Source of the DNA: Gammaproteobacteria bacterium
GTDB lineage: Bacteria > Pseudomonadota > Gammaproteobacteria > UBA9214
Direction: 5' to 3'
NCBI GenBank assembly: GCA_030599705.1
Contig: JAUVNM010000046.1
Location: 1 to 9,132 of the forward strand
Length of the DNA stretch: 9,132 nucleotides
The notes under the pieces were generated by a model. It was not told the DNA's origin. It worked only from the letters and a program-made list of their open reading frames with translations, and searched no databases. Positions 1 to 6,900 of this stretch are shown one piece after another (the stretch's first letter is position 1; every line of letters starts with the position of its first letter). Position numbers and translations under genes: made by a program.

Positions 1-66
1 CGCCGGCACCAGGCTAATGAGCAAACAGGCGCACAGGCCCATCCAGTTACGGGTTTTGATCATCAT
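1..66 (-). CDS. N-terminal signal peptide of an exported protein (partial, runs off the left edge)
   Basis: Reading leftward from an ATG at 66-64, the minus strand is open to the window edge and encodes about 22 residues: MMIKTRNW, then a hydrophobic stretch (MGLCACLLISLV) ending in PA. This is a typical Sec signal peptide start. An AAGGGA ribosome binding site lies 7 bases upstream of the ATG; a second ATG at 63-61 is also possible. The gene lies 86 bases downstream of the small His/Cys-rich gene on the same strand, so the two may be co-transcribed. By analogy with the plus-strand cluster, where a small Cys-rich gene precedes cusC, this could be the outer-membrane component of another efflux operon. 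That identity is inference only: no mature sequence is in the window. Confidence 0.6.
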   Translation of the reverse strand, partial: MMIKTRNWMGLCACLLISLVPA

Positions 67-93
67 CGATGATTCCCTTGTTAACAACAATGT

Positions 94-117
94 GCATAGC
101 CCGGTTCCGGGATATGC
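94..117 (-). other. Intercistronic hairpin between the two minus-strand genes
   Basis: GCATA (94-98) and CCCGG (100-104) pair with CCGGG (107-111) and TATGC (113-117), giving a ten-pair stem with one G/A mismatch and a very short loop. No clear U-tract follows on the minus strand, so a strong intrinsic terminator is not supported. It may act in mRNA processing or partial attenuation. CCGGTTCC (101-108) could alternatively pair with GGAACCGG (131-138), so two mutually exclusive folds are possible. Confidence 0.35.
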
Positions 118-122
118 CGTAT

Positions 123-142
123 ACCGGTCAGGAACCGGTCAG
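123..142. repeat. Tandem 9-bp direct repeat ACCGGTCAG
   Basis: ACCGGTCAG occurs at 123-131 and again at 134-142, separated by two bases, so the repeats start 11 bp apart, about one helical turn. They lie between the two minus-strand genes. The spacing would suit a protein binding one face of DNA, but they could also be chance repeats of the ACCGGT palindrome. Confidence 0.35.
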
Positions 143-152
143 TAACAGGGAA

Positions 153-476
153 TCAGGGTTTGGGAGGGGGTGCGGCAGGTAATCCCAGCCAGGAAATCAT
201 GGTTGCCGTATAGGCGGAACATATTTTATCGCGGGTTGCGGGCAGTCCATTCGAACTGTCAGTGGTCATACCGACAAGGTGCGCACTGGCATGGCAGCAA
301 TGATCGCAATTGGCGTCGTTATGGTGATCAGGCGCCGGATGGTCGCCATCTGCCAGTTGCCCGAATGACGCATTGTCCTGCGTCTGTGGTGTGTCCCAAT
401 GCCCGTCAAACGCCCACGCCATTCCATACCCGAAGGTGGAGATGAGCAGGCAGATGATGATGAATTTTTTGAGCAT
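153..476 (-). CDS. Small exported His/Cys-rich protein, probable periplasmic metal-binding accessory of an efflux operon
   Basis: About 107 residues from the ATG at 476-474. Residues 1-22 form a signal peptide (MLKKF, a hydrophobic core, then GMAWA). The mature part has a metal-ligand cluster: H46, H51, H52, C57, H59, C60, C61, H62 and H66, including the string CDHCCHASAH. The C-terminus has a short hydrophobic stretch and ends in a proline-rich tail (PAAPPPKP). I recall similar small proteins sitting in front of CzcCBA/CusCBA-type operons (CzcI-like), but I cannot assign a family. The start is uncertain: a TTG at 497-495 lies 8 bases after an AGGGTGAG ribosome binding site and would add seven residues, while the ATG has no clear site. 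The next minus-strand gene begins 86 bases downstream. The role is inferred as periplasmic metal binding or sensing. Confidence 0.7.
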   Translation of the reverse strand: MLKKFIIICLLISTFGYGMAWAFDGHWDTPQTQDNASFGQLADGDHPAPDHHNDANCDHCCHASAHLVGMTTDSSNGLPATRDKICSAYTATMISWLGLPAAPPPKP

Positions 477-612
477 TGCAGGAAGACTCTGATTCAAAAG
501 CGTGGCTCACCCTATCCAATTAAATATAGTAGTGTCAAATCAAACGCCGCTACTCCGGCATTATCCTTGAGGTTATCGGCGCATTCGGGCCGTGCATAAG
601 CCATATATTCAT

Positions 613-813
613 AGCTCTTCCCCTGATTGAGTGGGGAATTCAAACATTTTAGACAAGATACATCCCTTCTGTTAGCAGAACTGTAGGGTCGAATTCATTC
701 GACCATCGGCGTTTCATCGTGATCTGTCTTCCGCTCTGACGACCGGTGTCATGATTGGCCGAATGAATTCGGCCCTACAACGGTAAGCTACCCACTCAAT
801 CAGGGGGAGAGTA
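613..813. mobile_element. MITE-like non-coding element with 23-bp imperfect inverted ends
   Basis: The left end (613-635) and the reverse complement of the right end (791-813) match at 20 of 23 bases; the shared core is CCCCTGATTGAGTGGG. The 8-bp direct repeat ATATTCAT abuts both ends exactly (605-612 and 814-821), as a target-site duplication would. The 201-bp interior has no coding potential but contains an inverted REP pair (683-778) and a small TTCTG-TTAG-CAGAA hairpin (667-680). This fits a miniature inverted-repeat element mobilised in trans, with its REP pair either nested or part of the unit. Caution is needed because ATATTCAT lies in AT-rich DNA and overlaps the 811-831 dyad. The alternative is that the ends are the outer stem of a larger REP-type repeat. 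Confidence 0.5.
683..778. repeat. Inverted pair of REP palindromes (REPIN), GTAGGG family
   Basis: The left unit (683-704) is GTAG followed by the perfect stem GGTCGAAT-TC-ATTCGACC. The right unit (757-778) is the same on the opposite strand: GGCCGAAT-GA-ATTCGGCC followed by CTAC. The two 22-bp units differ at two positions, and these changes compensate, so both hairpins stay perfect. A GTAG head plus palindrome in inverted pairs is the hallmark of REP elements moved by REP-associated tyrosine transposases (RAYTs). No RAYT gene is in the window. Confidence 0.75.
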
Positions 814-844
814 ATATTCATCATATATTACATATAGTTATATG
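811..844. promoter_or_regulatory. Two adjacent AT-rich dyads, candidate operator sites
   Basis: GTAATAT (811-817) is the exact reverse complement of ATATTAC (825-831), a 21-bp dyad with a 7-base centre. It is followed by CATATA-GT-TATATG (831-844), a perfect 14-bp dyad. Both lie between the MITE-like element and the first plus-strand gene, where an operator or AT-rich promoter would be expected. I cannot match them to a known metal-regulator box, and AT-rich DNA yields such dyads by chance fairly often. Confidence 0.3.
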
Positions 845-999
845 ATCTGGCATGATGCAGTTGCCAACTGGAACGCTCCTGCACACCGGTACTACCATGG
901 AACTGTCGGGCCTGATGCGGGTCAATTACCGGCATATTCTGCCGCTGTAAAATAATCGGGCTTGATTACGCACAAATAACAGGACTACCCTTACAGGCA

Positions 1000-1371
1000 A
1001 TGCACACGCGGACACACAACTGGTTTCTGGTCCTGATCGCCCTGGCACTGGCAGTGGCACCAATGCGCGCCGCATGGACCATTTCGATGTCCGCAGATAC
1101 CGAAAATCCGTCCCACTGCGCCCAGATGGACATGCAGACCGCCATGCAACAGCAGGACAGCGCGCCCGCAACCGGCCATAACTGCGAACCGGGTTGCAGT
1201 GGTTCCTGTTGTGACGGTGCCTGCAGCGCCTGCGCACACGGTGCAACCACCCTGGCGGATTGCGTTATCAGCACGCCAGTATTGCACGACACACCCCGTC
1301 ACGAATGGTTCCTGGCTGCCTTCCCGGAACGCACTGTAATACCCCCCCTGCGACCACCCGCCTCCCTGTAG
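1000..1371 (+). CDS. Small exported Cys/Met/His-rich protein, probable periplasmic copper-binding accessory
   Basis: The product has 123 residues. Residues 1-24 or so are a signal peptide (basic start, hydrophobic core 9-21, then MRA). The mature protein has eight cysteines (C40, C62, C66, C70, C71, C75, C78, C88). Six of them form the array C-x3-C-x3-CC-x3-C-x2-C at 62-78, flanked by H39, H60 and H80 and by a Met/Gln-rich stretch (M43, M45, M49). The C-terminus is proline-rich (IPPLRPPASL), like the tail of the minus-strand small protein. I do not recognise a firm family; it resembles the CopL/DUF2946-type small proteins found next to copper operons. The start has only a weak AGG ribosome site (995-997). 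The gene is first in the plus-strand cluster, 89 bases before cusC. A role in binding Cu(I) in the periplasm is inferred from ligands and position. Confidence 0.75.
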   Translation: MHTRTHNWFLVLIALALAVAPMRAAWTISMSADTENPSHCAQMDMQTAMQQQDSAPATGHNCEPGCSGSCCDGACSACAHGATTLADCVISTPVLHDTPRHEWFLAAFPERTVIPPLRPPASL

Positions 1372-1382
1372 CCCCATCAGTT

Positions 1383-1426
1383 CACGCATGCAGGTGCTGC
1401 CTTTCGGGCAGCAATGCTGCTGCGTG
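1383..1426 (+). other. Extended intercistronic stem-loop upstream of cusC
   Basis: CACGCA (1383-1388) pairs with TGCGTG (1421-1426), GCAG (1390-1393) with CTGC (1417-1420), and TGCTGCC (1395-1401) with GGCAGCA (1407-1413) around a TTTCG loop. This gives about 17 base pairs interrupted by a small bulge and a small internal loop. It lies between the small Cys-rich gene and cusC, ending 23 bases before the cusC ribosome site. No U-run follows, so it is more likely a processing or stability element, or a weak attenuator, than a full terminator. Confidence 0.45.
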
Positions 1427-1460
1427 ATGACATCCTGTTGAATGGCTATGGAGAGTACCC

Positions 1461-2714
1461 ATGTTTTATTCCCGGAAGATTGTGTTGACATACATCGTGC
1501 TGGCAGTCGTTGCCTCTACTGCACGCGCGGCACTGACCCTGACCGAGGCCGAGCGGATTGCACTGGCGGATGATCCTGCCATCGGTGCACTGCAGGCACG
1601 CTCCCGGGCACTGCGCGATGCGGCAGTTGCCGACGGTCAGCTGCCGGACCCGCAGCTGAAAACCGGCATTTACAACCTGCCGCTGGATACCTTTGAATTT
1701 GACAAGGAATCTTCCACGCAGTGGCGCCTGGGCCTGGTGCAGTCGTTCCCGCGCGGCAAGTCGCTGCATTACAAAAAGCGCCAGACCGAGTGGATGGCAA
1801 CGGCCGAGCAGGCTAATGCCGAAGCCGGCACACGCCAGGTCATCCGCGATGTTCGCACCCGCTTTCTGGAACTCTACTACCAGGTCCGGGCCGAACAGAT
1901 TGTTACAGAGACCCGCGAACTGTTTGCACAACTGGTGGACATCACCCAGGCGCACTATGCAACCGGTCGAGTCAGTCAGCAGGACGTACTGCGTGCCTCA
2001 CTGGAACTGTCACGCCTGGATGACCGTACCACCCGCATCCGCAATGAAGCAGACAAGGGCCGTGCTGTACTGACGAAATGGATTGGTAATGCCGCGTCGC
2101 TGCCGATCGACGCGCAGCTTCCGGAATTACCCGCGCCTCCTGCAAGAGAAGAAATCGAGACGGCCCTCCCGGAACATCCGGTTATCCGTGTCGAGACCGC
2201 AAAACTGGAAGCCAGTAACCAGGACATCCGGATTGCCCGTGAACAATACAAGCCCGGCTGGAGCGCCGGACTGGAATACCGCAAGCGCTTCGGTAATGAC
2301 CCGAATGGCGACGACCGTGCCGACATGATGGCTGCCATGGTCACCATGGACCTGCCATTGTTCCCGAAAAACCGCCAGGACAAGCGCCTGTCCGCCAGTG
2401 TCCAGCAGGGCGATGCGCTACAGCTGACCCGTGATGACAAGCTACGCGAGCTGAAGCAGATGCTGGATACGGACTATGCCAACTGGCAGCGCCTGGGCGA
2501 GCGCTCCGCACTGTATGCATCACAGCTGTTGAAAGAATCCATCGCCAATGCACAGGCGTCACTGAATGCCTACCAGAGCGGTGTTACTGAATTTACCACC
2601 CTGATGCGTGCCCGCATTACCGACCTGGATGTACGCCTCGATGACCTGCGCATCCGTGTTGATCGCACCAAGGCGCAGGCCAGCCTGCTCTATCTCGCCG
2701 GAGAAGACCAATGA
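1461..2714 (+). CDS. cusC: Outer-membrane efflux channel of the TolC family (CusC/CzcC-like)
   Basis: The 417-residue product would trimerise into the outer-membrane and periplasmic duct of a tripartite metal efflux pump. Residues 1-23 are a signal peptide ending in ARA. No lipobox cysteine is seen, so unlike E. coli CusC it is probably not a lipoprotein. The mature chain opens with LTLTEAERIAL, typical of outer-membrane efflux proteins (OEP domain). Two OEP repeats follow, roughly residues 25-210 and 225-415, with long helical stretches rich in A, R, E and Q. The length is slightly short of E. coli CusC (about 460) but normal for CzcC-type proteins. A GGAGAG ribosome site (1450-1455) is 5 bases before the ATG. 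The stop overlaps the cusB start by ATGA. Assignment to CusC rather than CzcC rests on the adjacent cusA-like gene. Confidence 0.88.
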   Translation: MFYSRKIVLTYIVLAVVASTARAALTLTEAERIALADDPAIGALQARSRALRDAAVADGQLPDPQLKTGIYNLPLDTFEFDKESSTQWRLGLVQSFPRGKSLHYKKRQTEWMATAEQANAEAGTRQVIRDVRTRFLELYYQVRAEQIVTETRELFAQLVDITQAHYATGRVSQQDVLRASLELSRLDDRTTRIRNEADKGRAVLTKWIGNAASLPIDAQLPELPAPPAREEIETALPEHPVIRVETAKLEASNQDIRIAREQYKPGWSAGLEYRKRFGNDPNGDDRADMMAAMVTMDLPLFPKNRQDKRLSASVQQGDALQLTRDDKLRELKQMLDTDYANWQRLGERSALYASQLLKESIANAQASLNAYQSGVTEFTTLMRARITDLDVRLDDLRIRVDRTKAQASLLYLAGEDQ

Positions 2715-3916
2715 ACCCACCAAACATTAACATCCTGATGGTCAGTTTCCTGCTGGTCACCCTGCTGGCGCCAACCGCAGCCACGGCGGCGGACGGCGAC
2801 CGGGAAATTCTCTACTGGGTCGCACCCATGGATGCCAATTACCGGCGCGACAAACCGGGTAAATCACCCATGGGCATGGACCTGGTCCCGGTGTATGCCG
2901 ATAAAAGTGGCGGTGATGGCAGTAGCGTGAGCATCGCGCCGGAAGTCGTGCAGAACCTGGGTGTGCGCACGGCCGTGGCCAAACGCTCCCGCCTGTGGCG
3001 CGGCATCGATACCGTTGGCTACGTCGATTACGACGAGTCGAAAGTCAGCCACATCCACCTGCGCACCGAGGGCTGGATCGAGAACCTGGTGGTGCAGTCC
3101 GAGGGTGAACGCGTAAAGAAGGGTGAGCGACTGTTTGACCTGTATTCACCGGAACTGGTGAATGCCCAGGAGGAATTCGTGCAGGCCCTGAAGGTCGGCA
3201 ACCAGGGGATGATAGGCGCCTCGCGCAGCCGCCTCGATGCACTCGGGATTCCGGCCAGCCAGATCAGGCGCCTGGAGAAGGACCGCAAACCCAGCCAGCG
3301 CATCCCGGTCTATGCACCGCAGGATGGCGTCGTCTCTACGCTGCCCGTGCGCGAGGGAATGTTCATCAAGCCGGCCACCCGCGTCATGAGTCTCGCCGAC
3401 CTGTCCAGCGTGTGGCTGCTGGCGGAAATCTTTGAACGCCAGGCCGACTGGATCGAGGTCGGGCAATCCGCGGAGGTGCGCCTGCCGTATCAACCGGGCC
3501 CGGTCCGGGAGGGACGCGTTGAATATATTTACCCCAGCCTGGACCCGAAAACACGGACCCTGAAAGCCCGGCTGCGTTTCGACAATCCCGATGAAACACT
3601 CAAGCCGAACATGTACGCCAATGTGAAAATCTATGGCGGCCCCGGGGACTACGCGATTGTCATTCCGGTCGAAGCGCTGATCCGGACCGGGCGTGAAGAG
3701 CGTGTCGTACTGTCGCTGGGAGAGGGCCGCTTCGAGAGCCGCACGGTCAGCGCCGGCATCGAGAGCGGCGACTGGGTTGAAATACTGACAGGCATCGAAC
3801 CCGGTGACATGGTGGTCACCTCCGGGCAATTCCTGATCGACTCCGAGTCCAGCCTCAAGGCCAGTATGCAACGCATGACCCGTCCCGGGACAGCCGCGCA
3901 GGATGGTCAGCCATGA
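2711..3916 (+). CDS. cusB: Periplasmic adaptor subunit of a Cu/Ag RND efflux pump (CusB-like membrane fusion protein)
   Basis: This 401-residue adaptor would link the inner-membrane pump to the outer-membrane channel and hand over metal. Residues 1-26 are a signal peptide (TAATA). Residues 34-62 form a heavy-metal-binding segment of the CusB type: YWVAPMD, then DKPGKSPMGMDLVPVY. M40, M54 and M56 correspond to the three methionines that bind Cu(I)/Ag(I) in E. coli CusB; the cysteines of the related CPMHP/CGM module are absent. Next come a barrel-sandwich/lipoyl half (GWIENLVVQSEGERVKKGE), a hairpin, the second half (VYAPQDGVVSTLPVREGM), the beta-barrel domain (SVWLLAEIFE onward) and the membrane-proximal C-terminus with SGQFLIDSE. 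Length matches E. coli CusB (407). It is translationally coupled by ATGA overlaps to cusC before and cusA after. Confidence 0.93.
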   Translation: MNPPNINILMVSFLLVTLLAPTAATAADGDREILYWVAPMDANYRRDKPGKSPMGMDLVPVYADKSGGDGSSVSIAPEVVQNLGVRTAVAKRSRLWRGIDTVGYVDYDESKVSHIHLRTEGWIENLVVQSEGERVKKGERLFDLYSPELVNAQEEFVQALKVGNQGMIGASRSRLDALGIPASQIRRLEKDRKPSQRIPVYAPQDGVVSTLPVREGMFIKPATRVMSLADLSSVWLLAEIFERQADWIEVGQSAEVRLPYQPGPVREGRVEYIYPSLDPKTRTLKARLRFDNPDETLKPNMYANVKIYGGPGDYAIVIPVEALIRTGREERVVLSLGEGRFESRTVSAGIESGDWVEILTGIEPGDMVVTSGQFLIDSESSLKASMQRMTRPGTAAQDGQP

Positions 3917-6900
3917 TTGCACTGATTATCGACTGGTCGATACGCAACCGGTTCATGGTCATCCTGCTGACCGTGATGCTGACCGGCTGGGGCATCTATG
4001 CGGTAAAAAACACGCCACTGGACGCCATTCCCGACCTCTCGGATGTGCAGGTCATTATCAAGACAACCTACCCGGGCCAGGCGCCGCAGGTGGTCGAGGA
4101 CCAGGTCACCTACCCGCTCACCACCGCCATGCTGTCGGTACCGAGGGCGGTGAATGTGCGCGGCTACTCGTTTTTTGGCGACTCCTTCGTGTACGTCATT
4201 TTTGAAGACGGCACCGATCCCTACTGGGCACGCACGCGCGTGCTGGAATACCTCAGCCAGGCCGCCAGCAAGCTGCCGCCGGATGCGCGCCCCGAACTCG
4301 GGCCGGACGCCACGGGTGTCGGCTGGGTGTATGAATATGCGCTGGTGGATCGCTCCAACCAGCTGGATCTTTCACAACTGCGCAGTCTGCAGGACTGGTT
4401 TCTCAAATACGAGTTGCAGACCGTCGCGGGGGTCTCCGAAGTCGCCACCATTGGCGGCATGGTCAAGCAGTACCAGGTGGTGCTGGACCCCGACAGGTTG
4501 CGCGCCTACGACCTGCCATTATCAAAGGTGCGCAACGCCATTCTGCGCGGCAACCAGGAAACCGGCGGTTCGGTCATCGAACTGGCCGAGGCCGAGTACA
4601 TGGTGCGCGCCACTGGCTATATCGATTCGCTGGAGGACCTGCGGCATATCCCGCTGGGCATCAATGAACGTGGCACGCCAATCCTGCTGAAAGATGTTGC
4701 GCAGGTCCGCCTGGGTCCACAACTGCGGCGCGGTATTGCCGAACTGGACGGGGAAGGCGAGGTGGTCGGTGGGGTTATCGTGATGCGCTTTGGCGAAAAT
4801 GCCCTCACAACCATCGACCGGGTAAAGACCAAGCTGACTGAACTCCGCAAGGGATTACCCGCAGGCGTGGAGATCATCGAGACCTATGATCGCTCCGCAT
4901 TGATCCAGCGCGCGGTTACCAACCTGAATGGCAAGCTGATCGAGGAATTCATCGTGGTGGCCCTGGTCTGTGCGCTGTTCCTGTTCCACCTGCGCTCGGC
5001 ACTGGTCATTGTTATCTCGCTGCCAATTGGCATCCTCACCGCCTTTATCGTCATGCAGCACATGGGTATCAATGCCAACATCATGTCGCTGGGCGGGATT
5101 GCCATTGCCATCGGCGCAATGGTCGATGCCGCCATTGTCATGATCGAGAACGCACACAAGCACATGGAGAAAACCGGGGTCACGGACGCCAACCGCTGGG
5201 ACATCATACGCCAGGCGGCAACGGAAGTCGGAGCGCCGCTGTTTTTCTCACTGTTGATTATCACGCTGAGTTTTCTGCCGGTGTTTACCCTGCAGGCGCA
5301 GGAAGGCCGGCTGTTTGCGCCGCTCGCCTATACCAAGACCTTTGCCATGGCCGCCGCGGCCTTCCTGTCGATCACCCTGGTACCGGTGTTGATGGGCTAC
5401 TTCATTCGCGGGCATATTATCCCGGAATCAAAAAATCCCGTTGACCGCATCCTGATTGCCGGTTACCGCCCCGTGATCAAGCTGGTACTCAAGGCGCCCG
5501 CAAGCGTGCTCGTGGTCGCCGTCTTGCTGGTTGTCGTTGGTCTGTGGCCCGCGACCCGGCTGGGTTCCGAGTTCATGCCGGACCTTGATGAAGGCGATCT
5601 GCTGTACATGCCGAGCACGTTTCCGGCCGTCTCCATCGGCAAGGCCCGGGAGATCCTGCAACAGACCGACAAGCTTATCAAGACAGTGCCGGAGGTCAAA
5701 CGCGTATTCGGCAAGATCGGCCGTGCCGAGAGCGCCACCGACCCGGCGCCGCTGACCATGGTCGAGACCACCATCCAGCTGCAGCCGCGAGATCAATGGC
5801 GACCGGGAATGACCATCGACAAGCTGAAACAGGAACTCAACCAGCGGGTACAGATACCGGGCATTGCGAATATCTGGGTCATGCCCATCAAGAACCGCAT
5901 CGACATGCTGGCAACCGGTATCAAGACGCCGGTCGGTGTCAAGATCGCGGGTCCGGACCTGAATGAAATTCAGGCCATTGGCAAGCGCATCGAGGAGGTT
6001 CTCACGGAGGTGCCCGGGACCGTATCCGTCTATTCCGAACGTGTCGCGGGTGGACGTTATGTGACGGTAGATATTGATCGTCTGGCCGCTGCACGCTTTG
6101 CGCTTAACATTGCCGATGTACAGGAAGTCGTACGCACGGCTCTGGGGGGCATGCGGGTTGCGCAGACCGTGGAGGGACTGGAGCGCTACCCGATCAACAT
6201 TCGCTACCCGCGTGACGTGCGCGACTCACTGGAAAAACTGCGCAACCTGCCCATTGTCACGCCCGGTGGCGCGCGCATTCCGCTGGCGGAAGTTGCCGAG
6301 ATCCGTATCGATGACGGCCCCGGCATGATCAAGACCGAGAACGCCCGCCTCAATGGCTGGGTCTACATTGACATCGAAGGACGCGACCTGGGCTCCTACG
6401 TGGCTGAAGCCCAGCAGGTGGTCCGTGAACAGGTACAGCTGCCTACGGGTTACTCGATCGCCTGGTCGGGGCAATATGAATACATGGTGCGGGCGAAGGC
6501 GCAGTTGGCCACGGTATTACCCGTGACGCTCGCCATTATCGTATTGCTGTTGTATATCAGCTTCCGCAAATTCACCGAGGTGCTCATTATCATGGGCACG
6601 CTGCCGCTGGCACTGGTCGGCGGTTTCTGGCTGCTGTACCTGCTGGGTTACAACATGTCGGTTGCAGTCGGTGTGGGATTTATCGCGCTCGCCGGTGTGG
6701 CGGTAGAGATCGGTGTCATTATGCTGGTGTATCTGAACCAGGCCCTGCAGCGGCACCGGGATGCAGCCGCGGATGCACAGCAGGAACTGACCAGGGAGGA
6801 TGTCCGCAGTGCGGTCATCGATGGCGCCCTGCTGCGGGTGCGCCCCATCATGATGACGGTGGCGGCCATTATCGCCGGCCTGCTGCCGATCATGCTGGGC

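Larger units (their letters stand above)
498..999. other. Divergent intergenic region
   Basis: About 500 bases separate the leftward and rightward gene sets, and no convincing gene lies here. The region is more AT-rich than the genes around it. It holds, in order, a leftward TTGACA hexamer (538-533) without a convincing -10 partner, the MITE-like element with its REP pair (613-813), AT-rich dyads (811-844), and about 155 bases of leader before the first plus-strand gene. Both transcription units must start in or near this stretch. I could not identify CueR, CusR or CzcR boxes with confidence. Confidence 0.6.

Noticed and set aside
94..117. Rho-independent terminator after the minus-strand small gene
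   Set aside because: The stem is good but no U-tract follows on the minus strand, and another gene with its own ribosome site begins 28 bases further on.
533..538. TTGACA on the minus strand as a -35 box for the left genes
   Set aside because: At spacers of 16-18 bases the -10 position reads close to ATAGGG, which is also the ribosome site region. There is no convincing -10 hexamer, so no promoter is called.
683..778. Repeated palindromes as a possible CRISPR array
   Set aside because: There are only two units, in inverted orientation, with GTAG heads and no regular spacers or cas genes. This is a REP pair.
948..953. TAAAAT as a -10 box for the plus-strand cluster
   Set aside because: No acceptable -35 hexamer is found 16-19 bases upstream, so the match alone is too weak.
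842..955. Short plus-strand open frames in the leader: 842-955 (37 codons, starting MIWHDAV) and 852-950 (32 codons, starting MMQLPTG)
   Set aside because: Neither has a ribosome binding site, signal peptide, metal-ligand cluster or recognisable family, and the two overlap in different frames. A leader peptide or decayed gene remnant cannot be excluded but is not supported.
991..1491. Minus-strand frame of 166 codons opposite the small Cys-rich gene
   Set aside because: The plus-strand frame has a signal peptide, a patterned Cys array and operon position. The minus-strand frame has none of these and would collide with the start of cusC.
3146..3922. Long minus-strand open frame of 258 codons opposite cusB
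   Set aside because: It is antisense to a clear CusB homologue, shows no domain, and arises from GC-rich codon bias on the opposite strand. The same applies to minus-strand frames at 1446-1955 opposite cusC and 6517-7068 opposite cusA.
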